Assembly: GCA_947296835.1 (NCBI GenBank)
Contig: CAMYQS010000037.1
Span: 1-9,350 of the forward strand
Source: an uncultured Atopostipes sp.
GTDB taxonomy: Bacteria; Bacillota; Bacilli; Lactobacillales; Carnobacteriaceae_A
DNA: 9,350 nt
Reading direction: 5' to 3'
The notes under the pieces were generated by a model that saw only the letters and a program-made list of their open reading frames with translations, was not told the DNA's origin and searched no databases. Each line of letters opens with the position of its first letter. Position 1 is the stretch's first letter. The translations under genes were made by a program, and so were the position numbers. This document shows positions 1 to 5,675 of this stretch, piece by piece.

Positions 1-1208
1 ATGTGTAAGTGACGAATAGAAGTTTGAGTTGAGTTACCAACGTCAATAGAGTAAATAGCATCTTCATCAGCATACTTGTTGATTGCGTTGTATACTTGGT
101 AAAGTTGTAAGTCTCCACTTTCTTTAGTTTCTAATTTCGTCATGTAGTCACGCCAGTTTTGAATATTTTTCAAGTTAGCGTTCCACCAAGCTGATTCTTC
201 AACTGGTGCTACTTTTTCTAATAACATGTTAACTGCTTCTCCAGCATCTCCAAGGATTGCTACATCAGCTTTGTGACGTTTACCTAGCATAGCTGGGTTG
301 TTGTCAATTTGGATAAAGTTTTCAACGTTTGCGAATGTGTTTTCAACTTCTGCAAACGGGAAGTTTGATCCAACGAAAAGAACTGTGTCAGCTTCTTTGA
401 TTGTTTCGTTAGCAGGTTTCCAACCAACACGGTAAGTAGAACCAGCTAAACCTTCATAGTCGTATTCGAATGTTTCGTAGTTTTTACCAGTTACAATGAC
501 TGGAGCTTTCATTAAACGAGATAATTCTGTAACTGCAGGACCGTGTCCCATAGTTCCAACACCTGCGTAAATTACAGGACGTTTAGAGTTGTTTAATACT
601 TCTGCTGCAGCATCAATATCTGTTTCGTCGATTGCCGAAGAAGTGTACTCACGGTAGCTGTGACCTGAAGAGTAGAATGCGTCTACGTCGATTTCTTTGT
701 AACCGAAGTCTCCTGGTACTTCTAATACTGCTACTCCGCGTTTAGCGATAGCTGTACGAATTGCATCGTCAATCATTTTTGGTAATTGTTCAGCGTAAGC
801 AACACGACGGTTGTACACTGCAATATCAGCGAACATTGGATTTTGGTTTAATTCTTGGAATGCGTCCAAGTTTAATTCACGTTGTGGGCGAGATCCTAAG
901 ATAGCTAATACTGGCGTGTTATCCATAGCTGCATCGTATAGACCGTTAATTAAGTGAGAAGCACCAGGTCCACCTGATCCAACACACACACCTAATTTTC
1001 CACCAAATTTCCATTGCATAACAGCTGCCATTGCGCCAACTTCTTCATGTTTTACTTGTAAGAAATCAATGTTTGTTTCTTCTTGTTCACCTAAAGCTTC
1101 CATTAAAGGAGCTAATGTTCCTGAAGGAATACCATAAATTGTATCTATTCCCCAATCCGCCATTACTTTTAATGAAGCTGTACTTACTTTAGTTTTACCG
1201 TCTTTCAT
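1..1208 (-). CDS. pox: Pyruvate oxidase, N-terminal two thirds (runs off window)
   Basis: ThDP- and FAD-dependent enzyme that oxidises pyruvate with O2 and phosphate to acetyl phosphate, CO2 and H2O2 in the cytoplasm. My translation starts MKDGKTKVSTASLK and is open for 402 codons to the window edge; the family is about 590-600 residues, so roughly the last third, with the C-terminal ThDP-binding domain, is missing. Family landmarks, recalled from the Lactobacillus plantarum enzyme, are YGIPSGTLAPLMEAL (residues 25-39), KHEEVGAMAA (53-62, with E55 matching the catalytic glutamate), GSGGPGASHLINGLYDA, and later VGSNFPFAEV and LGKRHKADVAIL in the FAD-binding middle domain. The ATG has AGGAGG nine bases upstream (1218-1223). 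This is a chromosomal gene beyond the prophage end. Acetolactate synthase is a relative, but these motifs fit pyruvate oxidase better. Confidence 0.92.
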   Translation of the reverse strand, partial: MKDGKTKVSTASLKVMADWGIDTIYGIPSGTLAPLMEALGEQEETNIDFLQVKHEEVGAMAAVMQWKFGGKLGVCVGSGGPGASHLINGLYDAAMDNTPVLAILGSRPQRELNLDAFQELNQNPMFADIAVYNRRVAYAEQLPKMIDDAIRTAIAKRGVAVLEVPGDFGYKEIDVDAFYSSGHSYREYTSSAIDETDIDAAAEVLNNSKRPVIYAGVGTMGHGPAVTELSRLMKAPVIVTGKNYETFEYDYEGLAGSTYRVGWKPANETIKEADTVLFVGSNFPFAEVENTFANVENFIQIDNNPAMLGKRHKADVAILGDAGEAVNMLLEKVAPVEESAWWNANLKNIQNWRDYMTKLETKESGDLQLYQVYNAINKYADEDAIYSIDVGNSTQTSIRHLH

Positions 1209-1259
1209 CTCAATAATCCTCCTACAGATTAAATTCATGCAAATAAATGCAACATTGCT

Positions 1260-1287
1260 ATTTTAACACTTTATTATTAATAAACAA
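1260..1287 (-). promoter_or_regulatory. Probable promoter of pyruvate oxidase
   Basis: On the minus strand TTGTTT (1282-1287) and TAAAAT (1260-1265) are separated by 16 bp. They lie about 50 bp upstream of the pox start and just downstream of an intrinsic terminator, so pox is probably its own transcription unit. The leader between holds a direct repeat of ATGCAA spaced by four bases (about 1236-1251). I see no clear CcpA site. Confidence 0.5.
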
Positions 1288-1336
1288 GACCATTTTTCCT
1301 GTCTGTTAAAAGTTATTCTCGACCGACTTAATTACG

Positions 1337-1382
1337 AAAAAAAAAGAGGCTGTAGAAGTTACCTAGACTCTCAGCATCTCTT
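1337..1382 (-). terminator. Intrinsic terminator upstream of pox
   Basis: Read on the minus strand, AAGAG-(AT)-GCTG pairs with CAGC-CTCTT around a loop of about 19 bases and is followed by an unbroken run of nine T. It sits 14 bases after a tmRNA/tRNA-like 3' end (1396-1413), as expected for the terminator of such an RNA gene. I infer it is chromosomal and belonged to the RNA gene into which the prophage inserted. Confidence 0.7.
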
Positions 1383-1395
1383 GTTAAAGCTATAA

Positions 1396-1413
1396 TGGAG
1401 TTGAGGGGAGTCG
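1396..1413 (-). other. Candidate prophage attR: tmRNA/tRNA-like 3' end fragment
   Basis: On the minus strand CGACT-CCCCT-CAACTCC-A has the exact spacing of the 3' end of a tRNA or tmRNA: last five bases of a T-loop, 5-base T-stem strand, 7-base acceptor strand and discriminator A, without an encoded CCA. CGACT in the T-loop and T at the place of base 70 (which would give G3-U70) are typical of tmRNA. Upstream the sequence stops resembling an RNA gene (ACCGACT where TTCGACT is expected), so only a 3' fragment is present. An intrinsic terminator follows at once. This is what the phage end of an insertion into an RNA gene should look like; the intact copy is outside the window. Confidence 0.5.
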
Positions 1414-1446
1414 GTATTGTGTGTCCCCTTTGTTTCTACGTGTACC

Positions 1447-1470
1447 AAAAGGCTATCCTATAGCCCTTTT
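1447..1470 (-). terminator. Hairpin, possible terminator of the lysis operon
   Basis: GGCTAT and ATAGCC (1451-1456 and 1460-1465) form a six-pair stem with a three-base loop, extended by A/T pairs and one G-T pair when read on the minus strand, with a short T run on either side. It lies about 130 bases beyond the endolysin stop, inside the presumed prophage end. The T tracts are short, so it may be a weak or bidirectional terminator. Confidence 0.45.
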
Positions 1471-1508
1471 CATAGACATTCACTTCCACGCTTAGCGACT
1501 AGTTATAA

Positions 1509-1535
1509 TTGTTACGTAACAATTTGCGTAACAAT
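1509..1535. repeat. 14-bp palindrome plus direct repeat at prophage end
   Basis: TTGTTACGTAACAA (1509-1522) is a perfect palindrome, and CGTAACAAT occurs twice in direct orientation 12 bp apart (1515-1523 and 1527-1535). The cluster is non-coding and lies about 100 bp inside the candidate attR. Arm-type integrase or excisionase sites are possible; a protein-binding operator is an alternative. No function is shown by sequence alone. Confidence 0.5.
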
Positions 1536-1600
1536 ATCAGTCACGAATTAAACTAAGTCTTGCGGGCGCGTGAACCCAATATAGTATCTGCCTTTTTATC

Positions 1601-2857
1601 TTATTTGATTGTCGCACCCGTACTTGGATGAGCGTAAATTGCTACTCGTCCTTTGACTTGTGTATTGATAATATAAACGTGGCCACCCTTTTCTTCGAGA
1701 ATGTCGTAAGTGATACCATTTGTGAAAGCAGATGGTGTTAATAGGTGAACTTCATTACCAACCGTGTAAGGACCATTTACATTATAAACTCTCCATGTAT
1801 CAGCTGACTTTGGCAAGTGTAAGGTTTTACCTTTCGGCTTGCTTGGTGTGGTATTTCCACCTGTTATATCACTAATTCGAGCAAATCCTAAGTAGCTACC
1901 ATCGCTATTTTTAAGTCGTAATTGATTTTTCCAGTTATTGTTAATGGTTTCCACTTTCCCAGAGTGAGCCTTGCTTTTAACTGGGCTAGTATCACTGCCT
2001 TTAGCATACAGTTTATTAGCTGGAACTCTGACCCAGTCACCTACTTTAACCTGATTACTCGGCTTAGCTACTGGCGGTGGTGTTGAAGGTTTAGGCTCTG
2101 GTTTAGGCGCTGGTAAATCTGCACCACGTACCTCTAATGACTGCCCCGGGAATATTAAATCGTTCTTTAACTTATTCCATGACTTTAGTTGTGCGACCGT
2201 CACTTTATATTGTTGGCCAATTCCCCATAAAGTATCTCCTGATTTAACGACATGATAACCAGCCATTGGATCTTTCTGCTGCGTTGTTTTAATTTTCGTA
2301 TTGTAAATAGCTTCGCTCATTGCTTTAGCTACCTTATCCATTTCGTTAAGCATAATTTTTGAATCTCTTGGAGATGTACCAAAACCTAGTTCGACCAATC
2401 GATAGTTAATACCGCCATTAGCAGCACGGTTTGGATTGGCCAGATTAGAACGACCTGATATTCCTCTATGTCCTTTGTGCTCATAGCGCACGCCAATGCC
2501 AGAATTGTTGATCCCATCTCTCAATCGTAGATCCAATTCGTCTGGATTAAACCCGCTATAAACAATAACGTGCCCACCAGTTGCTTGAGGAGTCCCTGTT
2601 GCATCAAAGTGCCACTCGATTACAATAACGTCACTTCCATATTGACGTGCTAAAGATACTAAATTACCATAGTCATAAACATTGTATGCTGTATGATAAA
2701 TAACTTTGTGCCCTTTTGGTTCATACTTCTTCAGCAAGTCAAAGAATGAATTTGCATAATATCGCCATTCGCCTTGTGCAATATAACCAGTTGCACCCGG
2801 GTCAAACGACCCATCACGTTTTTGTCCATGTCCAGCTATATTTAAAATTGTAGCCAT
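1601..2857 (-). CDS. Phage endolysin: N-acetylmuramoyl-L-alanine amidase with LysM and SH3-like domains
   Basis: Peptidoglycan hydrolase of 418 residues that would cut the bond between N-acetylmuramic acid and the stem peptide at lysis. Residues 1-190 are an Amidase_3 domain; H10 (AGHG), E30 and H83 (IEWHFDA) fit the zinc ligands and E156 (YRLVELGF) the catalytic glutamate. Residues about 200-245 form one LysM (YHVVKSGDTLWGIGQQYKV, then IFPGQSLEV). A Pro/Lys-rich linker (249-266) leads to an SH3-like domain (about 269-333), and a second small SH3-like or other wall-binding domain fills about 343-418. There is no signal peptide, so export depends on the holin. The start has AAGGAG overlapping the last codons of the holin gene, whose stop lies 7 bases upstream. 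It is the last phage gene before the attachment region. Confidence 0.9.
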   Translation of the reverse strand: MATILNIAGHGQKRDGSFDPGATGYIAQGEWRYYANSFFDLLKKYEPKGHKVIYHTAYNVYDYGNLVSLARQYGSDVIVIEWHFDATGTPQATGGHVIVYSGFNPDELDLRLRDGINNSGIGVRYEHKGHRGISGRSNLANPNRAANGGINYRLVELGFGTSPRDSKIMLNEMDKVAKAMSEAIYNTKIKTTQQKDPMAGYHVVKSGDTLWGIGQQYKVTVAQLKSWNKLKNDLIFPGQSLEVRGADLPAPKPEPKPSTPPPVAKPSNQVKVGDWVRVPANKLYAKGSDTSPVKSKAHSGKVETINNNWKNQLRLKNSDGSYLGFARISDITGGNTTPSKPKGKTLHLPKSADTWRVYNVNGPYTVGNEVHLLTPSAFTNGITYDILEEKGGHVYIINTQVKGRVAIYAHPSTGATIK

Positions 2858-2864
2858 TTTCCAT

Positions 2865-3260
2865 CTACTCCTTTTCTACTTTTACGATTTTTTCGATAAA
2901 ATCTCTAAATACTTCCCCTTTTTTCCCATCATCCGTCATTCCTAAATGCGACAGGATAGAGTTGGCTTCACTCAGTAGATAGCCAACGAATAACGTATAT
3001 ACTGCTGCAGTCGCTACGTTTTCTGGAATAATCAAGAATGCAATGATCATAAATAATACTAATGTTACGAAGTACATCATTTTTTTAATTATTCCGTACA
3101 AAGCTACCCCACTCTGAAAAACTACACTGTTGTTAAACCTTGCATTTACCCATCCGAACAAGAAATCAATCGTACTTGCAATTAAAATTGTTACCAGCAA
3201 AGCAAGAATATACTGATCATCGTTATGCGTTAAATTGTTTAAAAATGTTACCATATCCAT
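2865..3260 (-). CDS. Phage holin (holin_4 / TcdE-like family)
   Basis: Small membrane protein that would permeabilise the cytoplasmic membrane so the endolysin can reach the wall. I choose the start MDMVTFLNN (131 residues) because AGGTGG stands just upstream; the longer frame from 3311 begins inside the terminator stem and has no ribosome site. Hydrophobic segments lie at about 17-37, 62-79 and 82-98. The pattern FGWVNARFNN...GIIKKMMYF...SEANSILSHLG, with a charged C-terminus ending IVKVEKE, matches the phage_holin_4 family. M3 offers a second in-frame start two residues later, which could give a dual-start arrangement, but this is speculative. It sits directly before the endolysin, the usual lysis cassette order. 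Confidence 0.85.
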   Translation of the reverse strand: MDMVTFLNNLTHNDDQYILALLVTILIASTIDFLFGWVNARFNNSVVFQSGVALYGIIKKMMYFVTLVLFMIIAFLIIPENVATAAVYTLFVGYLLSEANSILSHLGMTDDGKKGEVFRDFIEKIVKVEKE

Positions 3261-3293
3261 GTTTACCACCTTTTTTCTGAATTTGTGTATATT

Positions 3294-3319
3294 AAAAAGG
3301 CTAGTGGGCACTAGCCTTT
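3294..3319 (-). terminator. Intrinsic terminator between tail/DGR block and lysis genes
   Basis: On the minus strand GGCTAGT pairs with ACTAGCC around GCCC, flanked by AAA and TTTTT, giving a compact strong hairpin with a T tract. It lies 34 bp upstream of the holin start, and I see no clear promoter in those 34 bp. Lysis genes would then need read-through or antitermination, or the hairpin serves as an RNA processing or stabilising end. Confidence 0.8.
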
Positions 3320-3406
3320 AAGTAACTCATCGATTAAGTTTTCTTGCTCGACAATTTTAAGCGCCATTTCCTTAATCAACCTCGTCTGCTCCTCGATTAT
3401 CTTCAT
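3311..3406 (-). CDS. Possible 31-residue coiled-coil peptide
   Basis: A short frame beginning MKIIEEQTRLIKEMALK and ending at a TAG that lies in the stem of the terminator. Regularly spaced hydrophobic residues (I, L, I, M, I, L) with many charged residues between suggest a single amphipathic helix. It overlaps the end of the CD1375-like gene by 35 bases in another frame. The upstream ribosome site is poor (CGGA), which is the main argument against it. The frame is open further upstream to 3502, but that part is basic, lies inside the other gene and looks like its shadow. I cannot name a family. Confidence 0.25.
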   Translation of the reverse strand: MKIIEEQTRLIKEMALKIVEQENLIDELLKG

Positions 3407-3563
3407 TAATTCCGTTATCGTCTTTGTTATCTTCCTCGACCTCTTTCGCTTCATCCAGTAATTGTTGGACCTGATCCTTGATTTGAGGCGGAACACTATC
3501 AATTGTAATACCTGAATTAGGTCTGAGGATGTATTTTGCGAACAGCGTAGCTAATGCACTCAT
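3372..3563 (-). CDS. Small phage protein, CD1375-like, with acidic tail
   Basis: 63 residues. The first 40 (MSALATLFAKYILRPN, then ITIDSVPPQIKDQVQQLL) follow the pattern of small phage proteins of the CD1375/XkdX neighbourhood: a hydrophobic start, a short turn, and a V-P-x-x-x-x-x-x-V helix. These are normally found between tail-fibre genes and holins; their function is unknown. The last 23 residues are a very acidic, probably disordered tail (EVEEDNKDDNGINEDN), longer than I would expect for the family. The start is well supported: GGAGGT lies eight bases upstream, and the ATG overlaps the stop of the previous gene by one base (TAATG), indicating translational coupling. Confidence 0.75.
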   Translation of the reverse strand: MSALATLFAKYILRPNSGITIDSVPPQIKDQVQQLLDEAKEVEEDNKDDNGINEDNRGADEVD

Positions 3564-3913
3564 TAGAACATACCTCCCGCATTCATCATGGCCGCTTCAA
3601 TGATGGATTTTTCTAGAATTTCCATTTGTTTTTGTAACGCTAGAGGCGTACCATCTAAAACTTCATTATCCAGTACATACTTCTCGACTGTAGCGAATTC
3701 ACTCTCGGAATAACCTTTAACCTCAGCTAGTCTTTCAACCGTTTCTGCGTCATATTCAGCCTCTTCAAAGGTTAACTCCGTGATATGGCCCATTTCTTCG
3801 TGAGCTCTTAATTCTGATTCATCAATTACAGGCTGTTCATGGTCTTCTCCGTGTTGATGATACTTAGCAACCAACGGCATTAACTTCCATTCTTCATCTG
3901 TTCTATATAACAT
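3563..3913 (-). CDS. Hypothetical phage tail-region protein (XkdW position)
   Basis: 116 residues, acidic, no membrane segment. The sequence alternates charged helical stretches (ELRAHEEMGHITELTFEEAE, VERLAEVKGYSESEFATVEK) and ends EAAMMNAGGMF. It occupies the slot of xkdW in PBSX-like tail clusters, between fibre genes and the small CD1375/XkdX-like gene, but I do not see enough similarity to assign that family. The start has GGAGG seven bases upstream. The first 34 bases overlap the end of the reverse transcriptase gene in another frame, so the DGR is embedded in the late tail operon rather than forming a separate unit. Function not recognised. Confidence 0.75.
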   Translation of the reverse strand: MLYRTDEEWKLMPLVAKYHQHGEDHEQPVIDESELRAHEEMGHITELTFEEAEYDAETVERLAEVKGYSESEFATVEKYVLDNEVLDGTPLALQKQMEILEKSIIEAAMMNAGGMF

Positions 3914-4980
3914 TTTAAAGCCTCCTTGTTTATCATTAGTTTGTTGTCGTGCGGATCATACTTGATGTACGACCTCCGCTTAACAATACTTTGCATAAAA
4001 TTATAAGAATCTGCGTGTCTTGCATGTCCTGACCAGCTAGCGAGCATCTCATTCGCCTTTTCAACGGTCATTTTCTTTCTGGCAATTAACCTGGGCATTT
4101 TCTTAATTTTTCGCTTAATCTTTTTCTTGCTGTCATTCCTCAGTAGCTTGTGGGTAGTAAATATTTTATACCCAAAAGCATTAATACCTTGATTAATTGG
4201 GTATATTTGAGACTTCCATTTGTTTGCTTCAAGATTCAAACTTTCAACTAAAAATCTCATGATTAACTCTTTTGCTTTTTGAGCCTCTTCTTTGTTGGGT
4301 AAAATGACAACAACATCATCTGCATAACGCACATAGTATTTGTAGCCTAAGTAGCGTTTGCAGTATTGGTCTAAATCATTTAAAACGATATTGGCGCAAA
4401 GCTGAGATAATGTATTCCCCAGAGGTAAACCGACTTCATCAATCAGGCCACCACTATTGATAATCTCATCCATCACCCAAAGAATATCGTCTTCTTTAAT
4501 CATTCTTCTGTACTGTTTCTTTAGAATTTCACGGTCAATCGAATAGAAAAATTTGCGTACATCCACGTTACAGATATAAGCACCCTTTCCCCACTTCCAC
4601 TTAGCGACCTTTAAATTCTTTTGAACTTGGTTAACTGCTGCATGAGTTCCTCTGTCGGTCATGCAAGCATATGAATGATTAATAAACTTTGGTATTACTA
4701 CTTCACTTAACGTTTCATGCAAAGCCAATTGCACTATTTTATCTTTATAGTGTGGCGCGTTGATGATTCTGCGCTTTGGTTCGTGTACCTCAAAAGTGAT
4801 ATACCCACTAAATTTATAAGTACGATTATATAAACTTCTTTGCAGATTCATTAAGTTAACTGATTCATTGCGTTGGAATGCTAAAGCCTCCGGTTTATAT
4901 TTACCGTCAGACTTTAACGACTTCCTAAACGCTTTGTATAAATTTGTATATCTAAAAGTTTCATCAAATAAAATTGACAC
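3880..4980 (-). CDS. DGR-type reverse transcriptase
   Basis: 366-residue RNA-dependent DNA polymerase that, with Avd, would copy the template-repeat RNA into an adenine-mutated cDNA. RT fingers and palm are clear: EPKRRIINAPHYKDKIVQLAL (64-84), the first catalytic aspartate in CNVDVRKFFYSID (D140), and YVRYADDVVV with catalytic D221 and D222. Motif 4 reads GLPLGNTLSQL (184-194), i.e. (I/V/L)GxxxSQ rather than the QGxxxSP of group II intron enzymes, a hallmark of DGR RTs. A basic thumb-like C-terminus follows (KKKIKRKIKK; SWSGHARHAD). No maturase HNH or protease domain is present. The length is typical of DGR RTs. The start is GTG with AAAGGA nine bases upstream. The TR lies 150 bases before it and avd before that; the 3' end overlaps the next gene by 34 bases. 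Confidence 0.95.
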   Translation of the reverse strand: MSILFDETFRYTNLYKAFRKSLKSDGKYKPEALAFQRNESVNLMNLQRSLYNRTYKFSGYITFEVHEPKRRIINAPHYKDKIVQLALHETLSEVVIPKFINHSYACMTDRGTHAAVNQVQKNLKVAKWKWGKGAYICNVDVRKFFYSIDREILKKQYRRMIKEDDILWVMDEIINSGGLIDEVGLPLGNTLSQLCANIVLNDLDQYCKRYLGYKYYVRYADDVVVILPNKEEAQKAKELIMRFLVESLNLEANKWKSQIYPINQGINAFGYKIFTTHKLLRNDSKKKIKRKIKKMPRLIARKKMTVEKANEMLASWSGHARHADSYNFMQSIVKRRSYIKYDPHDNKLMINKEALKCYIEQMKNGS

Positions 4981-5286
4981 GAATGCGTCCTTTCTGTAAG
5001 GCTCGGAAACGTGCCTCTGAATTTTGTGTTTACGGATTTAAAAACCGAGAGAACGAAACTCCCTTGCATTAAACAAGCCATGTTGCTAAAGCCGTAACCG
5101 TAGCAAACGTTACAAAACTCGCTTTTCGCGAGGCAGGGCGCCAACCCCTATTCGTGTTCACATTCCACGAATTGTTGTGGTTCCCGTTAGAAGCACCGTT
5201 GTTCCCACGATTCACGCGGTTGAACGACGCGCAAAAACTTACGGACTCGAGGCGACCGAGAAAATATAGTTTTGTCCTCATATTAA
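4981..5286 (-). ncRNA. DGR template RNA region (leader, TR and 3' spacer)
   Basis: Non-coding interval between avd and the RT, 306 bases. It holds 55 bases of leader, the 101-base TR, and a 150-base spacer up to the RT start. In the Bordetella phage DGR a spacer of similar length after the TR is needed for cDNA priming and RT-Avd binding; the same role is inferred here. Visible structure in the minus-strand RNA: CTCGC/GCGAG with a GAAAA loop (5118-5132), starting at the very end of TR, and TTGCTA/TAGCAA with a 12-base loop (5083-5106). I see no convincing dedicated promoter, so it is probably cut from or used within the tail-operon transcript. Confidence 0.65.
5131..5231 (-). repeat. DGR template repeat (TR)
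   Basis: 101 bp aligning gap-free with 5678-5778 (offset 547) with eight differences, every one at an adenine of the minus-strand TR. The TR holds 25 adenines, mostly in eleven AAY (Asn) codons when read in the target's frame, as in known DGR templates, because AAY can mutate widely without making stop codons. Its 3' end (GGGGTTGGCGCCCTGCCT) has no adenine and is identical in VR, so it is the IMH* equivalent. Homology stops at the next base. Confidence 0.95.
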
Positions 5287-5637
5287 TTATCTACTTGTTG
5301 ATTTTATATACGACGATAGCATAACTGCTATCTCGGTTAAAGCTACGTCTATCTCTTTGTAAAAACCTATAGAGATATACTTCTCTTCTCTTGCCAGTCT
5401 AAACATTGCCCAAAGCGATCTAAGTTTTCCATCTGCTTCTTGAGCGTAAACTTTTCTTTTAGACGGCACACTATTTGCAGATTCTAAGTAACTGATAATT
5501 TCAAAGAATTCAGTTTTTATCGTTCTGCACAACGCGTGTTTTTCTGCTTTTGGATAGTTCTTTAATGATGGATATATTTTATAAAGCAACTGCTCAACTT
5601 TTCTTGTTATTCTTAAACCTTTAACTGACTTTGTCAT
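5287..5637 (-). CDS. avd: Avd, DGR accessory variability determinant
   Basis: 116-residue basic, all-helical protein, the usual length of Avd (about 115-130). In the studied Bordetella phage it is a four-helix bundle that forms a pentamer, binds the RT and template RNA and is needed for mutagenic retrohoming. Helices are visible at about 12-24 (RKVEQLLYKIYPS), 29-55 (KAEKHALCRTIKTEFFEIISYLES), 59-84 and 89-113. KxxLCxxIxxxxxEIIxxL and LRSLWAMFRLAREEKYIS are the family-like stretches. Assignment rests on fold pattern, size, charge and position between the VR-bearing gene and TR, since Avd sequences diverge strongly. The start has AAGGTG six bases upstream, which also forms an arm of the hairpin after VR, so its translation may depend on the upstream gene. 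Confidence 0.88.
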   Translation of the reverse strand: MTKSVKGLRITRKVEQLLYKIYPSLKNYPKAEKHALCRTIKTEFFEIISYLESANSVPSKRKVYAQEADGKLRSLWAMFRLAREEKYISIGFYKEIDVALTEIAVMLSSYIKSTSR

Positions 5638-5643
5638 AGCCTA

Positions 5644-5675
5644 CACCTTCGTTCCGGCCATTAGGACGAGAGGTG
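5644..5675 (-). promoter_or_regulatory. Hairpin downstream of VR (target-site stem-loop)
   Basis: On the minus strand CACCT-(C)-TCGT-CC pairs with GG-(A)-ACGA-AGGTG around TAATGGCC: eleven pairs with one single-base bulge on each arm. It starts three bases after the TR/VR homology ends. In the Bordetella phage DGR a hairpin or cruciform just downstream of IMH is needed for efficient target recognition, and this is the equivalent position. The loop contains the target's stop codon (5661-5663), and the 3' arm contains the avd ribosome-binding site. Confidence 0.7.

Noticed and set aside
1436..1483. 15-codon minus-strand frame (GTG start, ending RIAFWYT) across the end hairpin
   Set aside because: Too short, no spaced ribosome site, and it reads through the hairpin that better explains the sequence.
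3880..4980. RT as part of a group II intron, retron or Abi system
   Set aside because: Motif 4 is LGxxxSQ, there is no maturase/HNH extension and no msr/msd-like RNA, and TR/VR plus Avd are adjacent, which fits a DGR only.
4914..5144. 76-codon open frame on the minus strand overlapping the RT start and spacer
   Set aside because: It lies in another frame over the RT start and structured spacer, lacks a ribosome site and has a cysteine-rich sequence with no family pattern.
5069..5281. 70-codon open frame on the minus strand through the TR (MRTKLYFLGRLESVSF...)
   Set aside because: It stays open because the TR mirrors the target's frame and AAY codons avoid stops. It has no good start context, and homology to the target ends exactly at the repeat borders, so it is template, not a gene.
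5232..5290. Possible promoter for the TR RNA (TATATT near 5250)
   Set aside because: No acceptable -35 element at a proper distance, and the A/T-rich stretch alone is not evidence.
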